In this document: piece by piece, positions 35,057 through 44,404 of the stretch
Position numbering within the stretch: position 1 is the stretch's first letter
Layout of the letters: the number at the start of each line of letters is the position of its first letter
Source of the DNA: Pseudomonas sp. LB-090624
GTDB lineage: Bacteria > Pseudomonadota > Gammaproteobacteria > Pseudomonadales > Pseudomonadaceae
Length of the DNA stretch: 64,000 bases
NCBI RefSeq assembly: GCF_003205205.1
Contig: NZ_QJRL01000007.1
Location: forward strand, 1 to 64,000
Direction of reading: 5' to 3'
The notes under the pieces: generated by a model
The model's database searches: none
What the model was told of the DNA's origin: nothing
The model's input: the letters and a program-made list of their open reading frames with translations, nothing else
Position numbers and translations under genes: made by a program

Positions 35057-36517
35057 ATGTTGAAAGAGCAATTACGCGACCCGTCCCTGCTGGTTGAGAA
35101 ATCCTATGCCAATGGTGCATGGATCCACGCCGACGACGGCGCCACCCTGGCCGTCATCAACCCCGCCAACGGCCAGACCCTGGCCCAGGTACCGGCCCTG
35201 GGCGCCAGCGAAACACGCCGTGCCATCGCCGCCGCTGAAGCCAGCTTTCAGGCCTGGCGCGAAGTGCCGCCCGCTGAGCGGGCCCGAGTACTGGAAGCCT
35301 GGCACCAGGCGATCCTGGCCAACCAGGACGATCTGGCAGTAATCATGAGTGCCGAGCAAGGCAAGCCATTGGCCGAAGCCAAAGGCGAAATCGGCTACGG
35401 CGCCAGCTTCGTCAAATGGTTTGCCGAGGAAGCACGGCGTGTTTATGGCGACACGATTCCCGCCCCCACCAGCGACCGGCGCATCCTGGTGCTCAAGCAA
35501 CCGGTCGGCGTGGTGGCCGCCATCACGCCGTGGAACTTCCCCAATGCCATGATCACTCGCAAGTGCGCACCGGCCTTGGCGGCAGGCTGCACCATCGTGG
35601 TCAAACCGTCGGAACTGACTCCGCTGTCGGCCTTGGCGTTGGCGGTGCTGGCTGAACGAGTAGGCATTCCAGCCGGGGTGTTCAACGTGCTGACCGGGCT
35701 GCCCGCCGGCGTCGGCAGCGAACTGACGGCCAACCCCAGTGTACGCAAGCTGTCATTCACTGGCTCGACCAAGGTCGGCCAGCTGCTGATGAGCCAGTGC
35801 GCGGCCACCATCAAGCGGCTGAGCCTAGAATTGGGCGGCAACGCGCCCTTCATCGTGTTTGATGATGCTGACCTTGAACTGGCAATCCAGGGCGTGATGC
35901 TGAGCAAGTTCCGCAATGCCGGTCAAACCTGCGTATGTGCCAACCGGATTCTGGTGCAGGACGGCATCTATGACCGCTTCGCCGAACGCCTCAGCGCCGA
36001 GGTGGCCAAGCTCAAGGTCGGCGATGCCTTCAGCCCAGGCGTCACTCTCGGCCCGCTGATCAACGAGGCCGCCGTGGACAAAGTGCACCGACACATCGAC
36101 GACGCCCTGGCCAAAGGCGCCTCGGTGATCACGGGTGGCCTGCCTCAGCGCGATGGGCTGTTCGTGCAACCAACCGTGCTGCGTGACGCCAGTCCCGACA
36201 TGCTGTTGGCCAGCGAAGAAACGTTCGGCCCGGTGGCGCCGCTGTTCCGCTTCACTGAAGAGTCCGAGGCGCTGGAAATCGCCAACGCCACGCCCTACGG
36301 CCTGGGCGCCTACTACTTTACCCAGGACATGCGCCGCGCCTGGCGCGTCGGCGAGCGCCTGGAGTTCGGCATGGTCGGCCTCAACACCGGGATCATCTCT
36401 ATGGAGGTGGCGCCATTCGGCGGCATGAAACAGTCGGGCACCGGGCGCGAAGGCTCCAAATACGGGCTGGACGAGTTCCTCGAGATCAAAGCTTGGCACA
36501 TGGGTGGCCTGGGCTGA
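35057..36517 (+). CDS. succinate-semialdehyde dehydrogenase-like aldehyde dehydrogenase (GabD family)
   Basis: The 486-residue enzyme has the cofactor region TPWNFPNAMITRK, the FTGSTKVGQLL loop, the general base in LELGGNAPFIV and the catalytic Cys in NAGQTCVCANR. The two nearby cysteines are typical of GabD-type dehydrogenases. It oxidises a semialdehyde to a dicarboxylate; with the aminotransferase 1.4 kb downstream it could turn GABA into succinate or 5-aminovalerate into glutarate. AAAGGT precedes the ATG at 35057. It sits between permease and ATPase genes of one transporter. Confidence 0.88.
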   Translation: MLKEQLRDPSLLVEKSYANGAWIHADDGATLAVINPANGQTLAQVPALGASETRRAIAAAEASFQAWREVPPAERARVLEAWHQAILANQDDLAVIMSAEQGKPLAEAKGEIGYGASFVKWFAEEARRVYGDTIPAPTSDRRILVLKQPVGVVAAITPWNFPNAMITRKCAPALAAGCTIVVKPSELTPLSALALAVLAERVGIPAGVFNVLTGLPAGVGSELTANPSVRKLSFTGSTKVGQLLMSQCAATIKRLSLELGGNAPFIVFDDADLELAIQGVMLSKFRNAGQTCVCANRILVQDGIYDRFAERLSAEVAKLKVGDAFSPGVTLGPLINEAAVDKVHRHIDDALAKGASVITGGLPQRDGLFVQPTVLRDASPDMLLASEETFGPVAPLFRFTEESEALEIANATPYGLGAYYFTQDMRRAWRVGERLEFGMVGLNTGIISMEVAPFGGMKQSGTGREGSKYGLDEFLEIKAWHMGGLG

Positions 36518-36634
36518 GCCCGACGTAGCAGATCTGACTTTTGAACCGGAGCAAAACAGCACGAACCGGCTGACCGGCTGTGCTCAGATGAACATAGCCC
36601 TCTGGCCCCGTTGCCCTGCGCAGGAGAATTCGCG

Positions 36635-37717
36635 ATGCATTTCACTGATGGTTTCGAATCGGTCACCGTTCACCAGGTAAGCAAGCACTATGGCAACCTC
36701 AAGGCGCTGGATCAGGTCGATCTGAAAGTAGAGGCTGGGGAGTTCATGTCGCTGCTGGGGCCTTCCGGCTCGGGCAAGACAACACTGCTGAGCATTCTCG
36801 GCGGCTTTTTGCGGGTGAGTTCGGGCAGCATTCTGTTCGGCGAACGTGACGTCACCTTGATGCCGCCCAACAAACGCGACATCGGTGTGGTATTCCAGAA
36901 CTACGCATTGTTCCCGCACATGACCGTGGGGCAAAACGTCGCGTTTGCGCTGCGCGCCCGCGGCGTCAGTGCCAACAACAGCCGCGAGCGGGTAGCCAAG
37001 GCCCTGGCCACAGTTGAACTGGCCGGCTATGAAGACCGTGCGATCAGCGCCTTGTCCGGTGGCCAACGCCAGCGTGTGGCGCTGGCCCGGGCAATCGTCT
37101 TCGAACCCAAACTGATCCTGATGGACGAGCCGCTATCTGCACTGGACAAGCAACTGCGCGAAACCATGCAGATCGAACTGCGCGCCCTGCACAAGCGCCT
37201 GGGTGCGACCATGATCTACGTCACCCACGACCAACGCGAAGCCCTGACCATGAGCGACCGCATCGCGATCATGCGCGGCGGCAAACTGGTGCAGGTGGAC
37301 ACCCCACGCAGGCTTCACGATCACCCGGCCAACGACTTCGTTGCCAGCTTCATCGGTGAAAGCACGCTGGTGCCCCTGCAGCGCAGCTCCGCGGGTCTGT
37401 GCCTGGGCTCGACCACCCTGCGTACCAGCCGTGAGGTACCGGCCAGCGGTGCGCTGTTCCTCGCGCTGCAATCGGAGAAACTGCTACTCGACAACGGCAG
37501 CGCAGGCCCGGAATGGAACCGCCTGCACGGCCGGGTTTCGGACATCGTGTTCCAAGGCGAGAGCCTGAAGGTGTTCGTCGTCCTCGATGGCGGCCCGACG
37601 GTCAGCCTGCGCCAGCCCAGCCACCATGAAGGTAACCTGAGCCTGCCGCAGATCGGCGCACCATTGTGGATGCGCCTGCATCCACAAGACACCATCGTGG
37701 TTCCCCAGGCACGCTGA
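36635..37717 (+). CDS. ABC transporter ATP-binding protein, PotA-like
   Basis: This 360-residue protein has Walker A GPSGSGKTT, the signature LSGGQRQRVALARA, Walker B LILMDEPLSALD and the switch His in VTHDQREAL, followed by a C-terminal TOBE-type regulatory domain (about residues 275-355). It powers the polyamine-type transporter encoded upstream. CAGGAG precedes the ATG at 36635. Its separation from the permeases by the dehydrogenase gene suggests that uptake and degradation are expressed together. Confidence 0.92.
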   Translation: MHFTDGFESVTVHQVSKHYGNLKALDQVDLKVEAGEFMSLLGPSGSGKTTLLSILGGFLRVSSGSILFGERDVTLMPPNKRDIGVVFQNYALFPHMTVGQNVAFALRARGVSANNSRERVAKALATVELAGYEDRAISALSGGQRQRVALARAIVFEPKLILMDEPLSALDKQLRETMQIELRALHKRLGATMIYVTHDQREALTMSDRIAIMRGGKLVQVDTPRRLHDHPANDFVASFIGESTLVPLQRSSAGLCLGSTTLRTSREVPASGALFLALQSEKLLLDNGSAGPEWNRLHGRVSDIVFQGESLKVFVVLDGGPTVSLRQPSHHEGNLSLPQIGAPLWMRLHPQDTIVVPQAR

Positions 37718-37895
37718 ACGCGCGTGGCGTGGTCCTCGCCATCCGGCCAGGACCACTGCCCAGCGTAATATTTCGCAACACCCCCGCAAATCAACCGATC
37801 TCGCCACCGGCCGCCCCAACTTCAGCGCTTGTCACCACGGCCAGTCTTTATCCTGAAACTCACCCTCACTCCCTTGACTTGCCTTGGAGATTACG

Positions 37896-39188
37896 ATGAA
37901 TCCACCCCTGAGCGAAAACCAACGCCTGCTCGCCTGGCGCGACGAAAACGTGCCACGCGGTATCGCCACCGCCCACCCCCTGGTAGCGGCCCGTGCCAGC
38001 GGGGCCGAGTTGTGGGATGTCGATGGGCGCCGCTACCTGGATTTCGTTGGCGGCATTGGCGTACTCAACACCGGCCACAACCACCCCAACGTTGTCGAGG
38101 CCGTGCAACGCCAGGTTCAGCAACTGTCCCATGCCAGCTTTCAGGTCGTGGCTTACGAGCCCTACATTGCCGTCGCCGCACGCCTGAACGCTTTAGTGGG
38201 CAACGGCGAGCACTACAAGACGGCGCTGTTCACCTCCGGGGCCGAAGCGGTAGAAAACGCCATCAAGATCGCCCGTGGCCACACCAACCGGCCCGCCGTA
38301 GTTTCCTTCACTGGCGGCTTCCATGGCCGGACCCTGCTGGGCGTGACGCTCACCGGCATGAGCCAGCCCTACAAACAGAACTTTGGCCCATTCCCGGCCG
38401 AGATCTACCACGCCTGCTACCCCAACCCTTATCGCGGCATCGACAGTGATGAAGCCCTGGCACGGCTCGATGAGCTGTTCGCCACAGACGTCGCGCCCGA
38501 CCGGGTCGCAGCCATCCTGATTGAGCCCGTGCAAGGTGACGGCGGCTTCATTGCCGCACCTAAGGTGTTTCTGCAGGGCCTGCGCGAGCGTTGTGATCGC
38601 CATGGCATCGTCTTGATCCTGGACGAGATCCAGGCCGGTTTCGGCCGCACCGGCAAAATGTTCGGCTACCAGCATGCCGGCATCCAGCCGGACCTGGTCA
38701 CGGTTGCCAAAAGCCTGGCCGGCGGCATGCCGCTGTCGGGTGTGGTTGGCCGTGCGGCGATCATGGATGCCCCGTCGCCGGGCGGACTGGGCGGCACCTA
38801 TGGCGGTAACGGCGTGGCCTGCGCCGCCGCACTGGCGGTTCTGGATCTGTTCGAGAGCCAAGATCTGCTGGCCCAGGGGGAAGCCTTGGCGCACCAACTG
38901 CACCAAGGCTTGCTGGCCCTGCAACAAGCCCACCCTCGTATCGGCGAGGTACGCGGCTTGGGCTTCATGCAAGCGATCGAGATGGTCGCCGGGGATGCCA
39001 GCAACAGCCCGGACGCGGCCTTGGCCCAACGGGTGATTGACGAAGCCCGTCAGGCCGGCCTGTTGGTGATCAAGTGTGGCGTGCACCGCAATGTGGTGCG
39101 CTTCCTGGCGCCCCTGGTCACCACCTCGGCGCAGCTGGCCGAGGCCTTGGAGATGCTTAGCCAGGCGCTGGATGCCGCAGGTGCCTGA
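37896..39188 (+). CDS. class III omega-aminotransferase (GabT-like)
   Basis: The 430-residue PLP enzyme has the GabT pattern: FVGGIGVLNTGHNHP, the cofactor-phosphate region TSGAEAVENAIKIAR, the aromatic FTGGFHGRT, IEPVQGDGGF, the Asp in LILDEIQAGFGRTG that holds the pyridine nitrogen, and the Schiff-base Lys in TVAKSLAGGMPL. It moves the terminal amino group of GABA, 5-aminovalerate or a related amine to 2-oxoglutarate, giving a semialdehyde for the dehydrogenase upstream. GGAGATTACG precedes the ATG at 37896. Which amine is used cannot be read from the sequence. Confidence 0.88.
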   Translation: MNPPLSENQRLLAWRDENVPRGIATAHPLVAARASGAELWDVDGRRYLDFVGGIGVLNTGHNHPNVVEAVQRQVQQLSHASFQVVAYEPYIAVAARLNALVGNGEHYKTALFTSGAEAVENAIKIARGHTNRPAVVSFTGGFHGRTLLGVTLTGMSQPYKQNFGPFPAEIYHACYPNPYRGIDSDEALARLDELFATDVAPDRVAAILIEPVQGDGGFIAAPKVFLQGLRERCDRHGIVLILDEIQAGFGRTGKMFGYQHAGIQPDLVTVAKSLAGGMPLSGVVGRAAIMDAPSPGGLGGTYGGNGVACAAALAVLDLFESQDLLAQGEALAHQLHQGLLALQQAHPRIGEVRGLGFMQAIEMVAGDASNSPDAALAQRVIDEARQAGLLVIKCGVHRNVVRFLAPLVTTSAQLAEALEMLSQALDAAGA

Positions 39189-39266
39189 GTGATCGTCAAG
39201 GCCGCTGACGCGGCCCTTGGCACAGCCCTGGATGGACCCGCTGAATCACCACAGGAGCTACTTCCC

Positions 39267-39947
39267 ATGAAAATCACGCATTACCAGGCACTGGGTTTGT
39301 CGTACGCCACCCTGGTTGACCGCGAACGGGGCATTCTCGAAGGCCTGCGCCCCCTTGCGGCGCAATCTGCGCAACCGCTCGACGACCGGCAGCTGCTGGC
39401 GGCCTATCGCAACCTGACGCTGCAACTGGCCCATCAGGTGCCTAGCCCAACAGCATTGCACGGGCAACTCTACCAACGCCTGGCGCAACAATTGCGTATC
39501 GTTCCTGACTGGGATGCCACTGTGGCATTTGGTAGCGCTGCAGCGCAGTGGCCGATCTACGAGGACGCACCGGGCGCCGTGCAGTACCTGAGCAAGTTTT
39601 ATCGCCTGGTCCTCATCGCTCCACGCCACGGCATAGATATCGAAAGCCTGACCCGGCGCCTGCCGGTCGCCTTCGATGCTATCGTTGAACCGGCTGATGA
39701 CGACTGGCGGCCAGCCTTGGCACACGCACTGCAAGCGATTGACGTACCACGGATTGGGATGCTGCCTGTGCGCAGCAGCGAAGCGGACGACCCATGGAAC
39801 AGCTTGGTCGATTTTCCGATTTGTACGCTGCAGCGCGAACAGGCTCAGCCCTGGAACCTGACGCAGTCGGCACTCGATGCCAAACGTTGTGAATACGCAA
39901 GCCTGGCCGACATGGCCCACGCCCATCAATGGGCATTACGCGCCTGA
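39267..39947 (+). CDS. degenerate HAD-hydrolase-like protein (probable pseudoenzyme), 226 aa
   Basis: This 226-residue protein aligns by eye over its whole length with the intact HAD type II hydrolase at 41667-42371: ALGLSYATLVDRERGIL against ALTFDVVGTLIDFEAGIL, LLAAYRNL against ILKAYREA, FYRLVLIAP against HFKLVATTN, and AFDAIVEPADDDWRPALAH against PFDVRVTVDDVRFEKPDPQ. The nucleophilic Asp is replaced (Ser) and the catalytic Lys is missing, so hydrolase activity is unlikely. CAGGAG precedes the ATG. It lies between the aminotransferase and the Lrp-type regulator and probably shares their transcript. Role unknown; regulation or structure are possibilities. Confidence 0.7.
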   Translation: MKITHYQALGLSYATLVDRERGILEGLRPLAAQSAQPLDDRQLLAAYRNLTLQLAHQVPSPTALHGQLYQRLAQQLRIVPDWDATVAFGSAAAQWPIYEDAPGAVQYLSKFYRLVLIAPRHGIDIESLTRRLPVAFDAIVEPADDDWRPALAHALQAIDVPRIGMLPVRSSEADDPWNSLVDFPICTLQREQAQPWNLTQSALDAKRCEYASLADMAHAHQWALRA

Positions 39948-39986
39948 AGCAGGCAGACCGGACCGAAATCAACTGAGGAGTCAACG

Positions 39987-40478
39987 ATGGACGCGGCAAC
40001 CAAACTTGATCGCATCGACATCAACATCCTTGTCCAGTTGCAAAAGGACGGGCGCATGACCAACGTCAGCCTCGCCGAGGCTGTGGGGCTGTCACCCAGC
40101 CCCTGCCTGCAGCGCGTCAAGCGCCTGGAGGCCGCGGGTTATATCAGTGGCTACGAAGCCCACGTGAACCTGGCCAAATTCGCCAACTCGGTCACCGTGT
40201 TCACTGAGGTTACCCTGCAGGACCACAAGCGTGCGGACTTCGTGAAATTCGAATCGAGTATCCGCAACATTGATGAGGTGCTGGAGTGCCATCTGATCAG
40301 TGGCGGCTATGACTACCTGGTGCGTTTCCTGTGCAGCAGTATCCAGCATTACCAAGAGCTGATGGAGTCGATACTGGAGAAGGAAATCGGCATCGAAAAA
40401 TACTTCAGCTACATCGTGATCAAGTCACCCGTGGTCAAGAGCACCGTTCCGCTGCGCAGCCTGGTCAGAGCGGTGTGA
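39987..40478 (+). CDS. Lrp/AsnC-family transcriptional regulator
   Basis: The 163-residue protein has an N-terminal helix-turn-helix (LDRIDINILVQLQKDGRMTNVSLAEAVGLSPSPCLQRVKRLE in two blocks) and a C-terminal RAM ligand-binding domain (VLECHLISGGYDYLVRF). Such regulators sense amino acids and usually control adjacent transport and catabolic genes. TGAGGAG lies before the ATG. It closes the transporter-aminotransferase set and is the best candidate local regulator. Confidence 0.9.
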   Translation: MDAATKLDRIDINILVQLQKDGRMTNVSLAEAVGLSPSPCLQRVKRLEAAGYISGYEAHVNLAKFANSVTVFTEVTLQDHKRADFVKFESSIRNIDEVLECHLISGGYDYLVRFLCSSIQHYQELMESILEKEIGIEKYFSYIVIKSPVVKSTVPLRSLVRAV

Positions 40479-40556
40479 ACCGCCCATTCCAAGCCTGTCT
40501 AACCGCAAAGACAATGCTGGCAAACAAACAGACAGCAGCGGTACATGGGCCTGAGC

Positions 40557-41483
40557 TCAGTACCCCCGCTGCCGCGGCACAACCCCCTCCATCGGTTCTC
40601 CCCGCTGGTGCCTGCGCAGGTTCTCCAGCAACACCCGAAACGCCGACTCAGGATGCGTCATCGCGCCAACATGAGGCGTCACCCATACATCCGGGTGACC
40701 CATCAACGGGTGGCCCCGCCCCGGCGGTTCACTGGCAAGCACGTCGACGATTGCCCGCCTGACCTGACCGCTATCCAAAGCAGCCAGCAGGTCGTCGTCC
40801 ACCAGATGGCCGCCTCGTCCAAGGTTGATCAGGCAAGCGCCACGCGGCAAGGCCGACATCAGACTGGCGTCAAGAATGCCTGCAGTATCCGGTGTGAGTG
40901 GCAACAGGCAGATGAGAATCTCACAATCGGCCAGAAACGCCTGCAACCCCGCATCGCCGGCAAAGCAACGTACGCCTTCGATCTGCTTCTCCGAACGTGA
41001 CCACCCCTGCAATTCAAATCCAAACCCTTGCAACAAGCGCAATACCGCCTGCCCAAGGTTTCCGAGCCCCATCACCCCTACACACCGCTGGTGCGCCGGC
41101 ACGATTGGGTGGTCCTGCCACAGGCCCTGGCGCTGCTGCTCCAGGTAAAGAGGCAGGTCACGGTGCAGCGCCAGCACGGCCATGGTGGCGTACTCGACGA
41201 TCCCTTGGACGATTCCCGGGTCAAGCATTCGAACCACCTGCACGCCGGCTGGCAGCGCAGCCGTATCGAACTGATCGACCCCTGCCGAGGTGGCGAACAG
41301 TACCTGAAGGTTTGGAAAGCGCTCGGCGATGCCATCAGGCGGCTGCCACGTCGCCAGATAACGTACATCCGAAGCCTCACCCACGTCAGGCCACAAGCGC
41401 ACTTCGATATCCGGAGCCTGTTCGGCAAACAGGGCCCTCCAGGCGCGGCCGCGTGCCTGATCGACTTTGAACAACAGGGTCAT
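40557..41483 (-). CDS. glyoxylate/hydroxypyruvate reductase A-like D-2-hydroxyacid dehydrogenase
   Basis: The 308-residue protein belongs to the GhrA branch: glycine motif GVMGLGNLGQAVL near residue 142, WSRSEKQIEGV after it, substrate Arg in LINLGRGGHLVDDD, Glu in VLASEPP and His in VTPHVGAMT. It reduces glyoxylate or hydroxypyruvate with NADPH. It is convergent with the Lrp gene and divergent from the HAD gene, so it is a separate unit inside the cluster. It differs clearly from KguD in this window. Confidence 0.85.
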   Translation of the reverse strand: MTLLFKVDQARGRAWRALFAEQAPDIEVRLWPDVGEASDVRYLATWQPPDGIAERFPNLQVLFATSAGVDQFDTAALPAGVQVVRMLDPGIVQGIVEYATMAVLALHRDLPLYLEQQRQGLWQDHPIVPAHQRCVGVMGLGNLGQAVLRLLQGFGFELQGWSRSEKQIEGVRCFAGDAGLQAFLADCEILICLLPLTPDTAGILDASLMSALPRGACLINLGRGGHLVDDDLLAALDSGQVRRAIVDVLASEPPGRGHPLMGHPDVWVTPHVGAMTHPESAFRVLLENLRRHQRGEPMEGVVPRQRGY

Positions 41484-41666
41484 GGTGCTTCGCTCCTGGG
41501 CTACTGACGAGTGACCCAGCTTGCCAGAGGTCTACGCAACATTTGCCTGGGAGTGAGGAAAAATACGGCAGGTTATGCCTGCCGCAAGCCGTGAAAACGG
41601 AACATTGGAGCAGGCTGGTGCGCCGATACTTTGTTCACACCGTCACCCACCCTTGCGGAGCGCACC

Positions 41667-42371
41667 ATGTCCTTCAAGCCCTTCAAAGCCTTGACCTTCG
41701 ATGTTGTCGGTACCTTGATCGATTTCGAGGCAGGCATCCTCAACCATATCCGTGGCGTAGTTGCCGAAGCCGCCAAAGCCTACAGCGATGACGATATCCT
41801 CAAGGCCTACCGCGAAGCCCGCGCCGAACCGGACGCCGGCTGGTGGCCTGACGACCTGGAGCGCTGCTACCACCGTATCGCCACTAAACTGAACCTGCCC
41901 GACAGCGCCGACAATGCGCGTGGCCTGGCCTTGTCGGTGGAAAATTTCCCGGCTTTCCCGGACTCGGTAGAAGCACTGCAGCGCTTGCGCAAGCACTTCA
42001 AACTGGTCGCCACCACCAACTCGCGCATCTGGGCACTCAACCACATGGCCCGTACCTTGGGCGAGCCCTTCGATGTGCGGGTCACCGTGGACGACGTGCG
42101 CTTCGAAAAACCTGACCCCCAGTTCTTCGCCTACACCCGCGGCGTGCTGGCTAGCCAGGGCATCGTCTTCGAGCAGATTCTCCATGTTGCACAAAGCCAG
42201 TATCACGACATCGGCGTGGCCAAGCGCTTGGGCTATCAAGTGTGCTGGATCGAGCGCCGCCATGCGCAGAAAGGCACCGGCGGCACCCTGGAGTCCGAGC
42301 GTACCGAGCCGCACTACCACTTTACCTCGCTGGCACAACTGGCCGACGCCGTAGAGAAGGAACTGGGCTGA
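41667..42371 (+). CDS. HAD type II hydrolase (2-haloacid dehalogenase-like)
   Basis: This 234-residue protein keeps the HAD motifs: nucleophile FDVVGTLID (Asp near residue 10), the Thr/Ser motif VATTNS, the Lys in FEKPDPQFF and the acidic-region equivalent HVAQSQYHDIGVAKRLG. The type II family includes L-2-haloacid dehalogenases and phosphatases, and the VAQSQYHDI segment is typical of dehalogenase-like members of unknown substrate. GCGGAGCGCACC precedes the ATG at 41667. It is followed by the FAD oxidase gene on the same strand, with a hairpin between. Confidence 0.85.
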   Translation: MSFKPFKALTFDVVGTLIDFEAGILNHIRGVVAEAAKAYSDDDILKAYREARAEPDAGWWPDDLERCYHRIATKLNLPDSADNARGLALSVENFPAFPDSVEALQRLRKHFKLVATTNSRIWALNHMARTLGEPFDVRVTVDDVRFEKPDPQFFAYTRGVLASQGIVFEQILHVAQSQYHDIGVAKRLGYQVCWIERRHAQKGTGGTLESERTEPHYHFTSLAQLADAVEKELG

Positions 42372-42380
42372 GGTCAAACG

Positions 42381-42397
42381 GGGCCGCATTGCGGCCC
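42381..42397 (+). terminator. hairpin after the HAD gene
   Basis: GGGCCGC-ATT-GCGGCCC, ten bases after the stop codon. No T-tract; partial termination is possible before the oxidase gene. Confidence 0.55.
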
Positions 42398-42427
42398 TAA
42401 CGCGAAGACATTGCGGAAGATTGCCCC

Positions 42428-43711
42428 ATGAATATCCAGTCTCTCTGGGCTGCCACCGCCGAACCCGCCGTGCCATTCCCCTCGCTGCAAGGCGAACGGC
42501 AATGCGATGTGGTGATTATCGGTGGCGGCTACACTGGCCTCAGCGCCGCCCGCCATATCGCCGACAGTGGCCGTGAACCGCTGGTGCTGGAGGCCAACAG
42601 CCTGGCCTCGGGTGCCAGCGGGCGCAACGGCGGCGTGGTGTCGCCCAAATTCCGCGTCAGCTTCCAGAGCGTAATGCAGCGGTATGACCGCGACACCGCC
42701 CTACACCTTTATCGCACGGGTTACGCGGCGGTAGACAGCGTAATCGAAACCGTCGAATCCCTGGGCTTGAGCGAAGCGCGGCTAACGCTCAATGGCCACC
42801 TGGCAGCGGCCCACAACGACAAGGCCCTGGACAACCTGCGAGCGACAGCAGCGTGGATTGAACACGAAACGGGCGGCCGTAGTTCGGTGATGCTCAGTGC
42901 CGAGGAAGTGGCACACATGACCGGATCACAACGCTTCACCGGCGGCATGTTGACTGCGAAAGCGGGTGGCCTGCACCCCCTCAACTTTGCCCGAGGCATG
43001 GCACGACACCTGGCTGAGCGGGGCGTGACGGTGTTCGTCAACAGCCCGGCCCAGCGTGTGCAAAGCAGCCCCGGCGGCATCGTGGTGGACACCCCCCAAG
43101 GACGCATCCATGCCAAACAGCTGGTGTATGCCACCAACGCCTACTCAGACATCACGCCTGTCAGCGCCCCCATGCACCGGCGTATCGTACCCTTTTGCAG
43201 TGCGATCATCGCCACCGAGCCCCTGCCCCCAGCGCTGCTGGCCAGCCTGCTGCCAGGCGGCCAAGTCTGCGGCGATACCAAGCGCATGTTGCGTTGGTTC
43301 CGCGTCATCGGTGACCGGCTGATCTTTGGCGGTCGCGGGGCATTCGGCAATGATGGCAACGACGCCGCCTACCAAGCCCTGCGGGCGAACATGGCGGAAG
43401 TCTTCCCACAACTGCGTGACCAGGCCATCGCCTATCGCTGGTCGGGCCTGGTGGACATGACCCTGGACGGCCTGCCCCACGCAGGGCAACTGGACCCGCG
43501 GCGCTTCTACGCCATTGGCTACAACGGCGGCGGCGTGGCCATGTCGACTTACATGGGTGCCCGCCTGGCCGACCTGACCGCAGGTCGCCCGCTGGATTTG
43601 CGGCTGTTGGCCGGTGAGCGTCTGAACCCTATTCCACTGCATGCCTTCCGGGCGCCTGGCGTGCGCCTGGCCGCCGGTTGGCAGCAGTTTCTCGATGCCA
43701 TTGGCCGTTGA
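42428..43711 (+). CDS. FAD-dependent amine oxidase of the DAO family (PuuB/OrdL-like)
   Basis: The 427-residue flavoprotein has the N-terminal FAD motif VVIIGGGYTGLSAARHI (residues 29-45), the ASGASGRNGG loop seen in PuuB/OrdL proteins, and a C-terminal FAD strand with DGLPHAGQLD and YAIGYNGGGVAMSTYMG. PuuB oxidises gamma-glutamylputrescine; relatives oxidise other secondary or primary amines, releasing an aldehyde. With the neighbouring aldehyde dehydrogenase this fits amine breakdown. A cupin gene follows 12 bases later and is probably cotranscribed. Confidence 0.85.
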   Translation: MNIQSLWAATAEPAVPFPSLQGERQCDVVIIGGGYTGLSAARHIADSGREPLVLEANSLASGASGRNGGVVSPKFRVSFQSVMQRYDRDTALHLYRTGYAAVDSVIETVESLGLSEARLTLNGHLAAAHNDKALDNLRATAAWIEHETGGRSSVMLSAEEVAHMTGSQRFTGGMLTAKAGGLHPLNFARGMARHLAERGVTVFVNSPAQRVQSSPGGIVVDTPQGRIHAKQLVYATNAYSDITPVSAPMHRRIVPFCSAIIATEPLPPALLASLLPGGQVCGDTKRMLRWFRVIGDRLIFGGRGAFGNDGNDAAYQALRANMAEVFPQLRDQAIAYRWSGLVDMTLDGLPHAGQLDPRRFYAIGYNGGGVAMSTYMGARLADLTAGRPLDLRLLAGERLNPIPLHAFRAPGVRLAAGWQQFLDAIGR

Positions 43712-43723
43712 CCGGGAGGTTTC

Positions 43724-44368
43724 ATGGCGCACGTCTTACATTACCGCCAAGGTGAAGCCTTGGCTGTCTCGGATGGGCCAGGGTATGAAGTCGGCTGCGG
43801 CGAAGGTGGCCAAGCCTGCCGATTCGACGCATTCGATGCGCTGCTACTGGGGGTGCTTGAAGCGGGTGAACTCAACTTGAGCGGCGACGGCTTCGAGGTG
43901 CACCTGGTGCCGGGCGATGTTTTCGTGGTGCCCAAAGGCGTGGCCTTGAGCTGGCTCCCCAAAGGCACACTGCGCTACGTATTCATGCGTTTTCCGGGGC
44001 TTCAAGGTGATGCCAGCCATCACCAGCCGTTCAAGCTCGACCTGCAGGGGCCGTTACAGCCCTGCAACCCGCCAGCGGCAGAGGTGCTGCTAAGCCCCAC
44101 GCCGCTGGCCTGGAGCCGGGCAGGCTTTGAACAGGGCGCACTGCGCATCGGGGTCTGGGAATGCGAGCCCTATGAACGACGGCAGGTGCAACCCAAGTAC
44201 AGCGAATTGATGCACATCATCGAAGGCCGGCTTGAGCTGACTGAAAACAATGGCTCCGTGCACACCGTTGCGGCTGGCGAGACCCTCGTGGTGCCAGCTG
44301 GCGCGACCAATGCCTGGACCAGTGAAGTGCCGGTGCGCAAGGTCTATTGCATGCTGGCTGTTATTTGA
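43724..44368 (+). CDS. bicupin domain protein
   Basis: This 214-residue protein holds two cupin barrels (about residues 30-95 and 140-212). The second is clearer, with YSELMHIIEGRLELT and AAGETLVVPAGATNAW. Metal ligands are poor: few histidines occupy canonical positions, so a binding or regulatory role may be more likely than catalysis. GGGAGG precedes the ATG. It follows the amine oxidase gene by 12 bases and presumably serves the same pathway. Confidence 0.75.
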   Translation: MAHVLHYRQGEALAVSDGPGYEVGCGEGGQACRFDAFDALLLGVLEAGELNLSGDGFEVHLVPGDVFVVPKGVALSWLPKGTLRYVFMRFPGLQGDASHHQPFKLDLQGPLQPCNPPAAEVLLSPTPLAWSRAGFEQGALRIGVWECEPYERRQVQPKYSELMHIIEGRLELTENNGSVHTVAAGETLVVPAGATNAWTSEVPVRKVYCMLAVI

Positions 44369-44375
44369 CCACCTA

Positions 44376-44396
44376 GGCCGGCCATGCAGGCCGGCC
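44376..44396. terminator. bidirectional hairpin between cupin gene and small membrane protein gene
   Basis: GGCCGGCC (44376-44383) pairs with GGCCGGCC (44389-44396) across an ATGCA loop, between two convergent stop codons. No T-tract. Confidence 0.65.
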
Positions 44397-44404
44397 CGCA
44401 CAGA

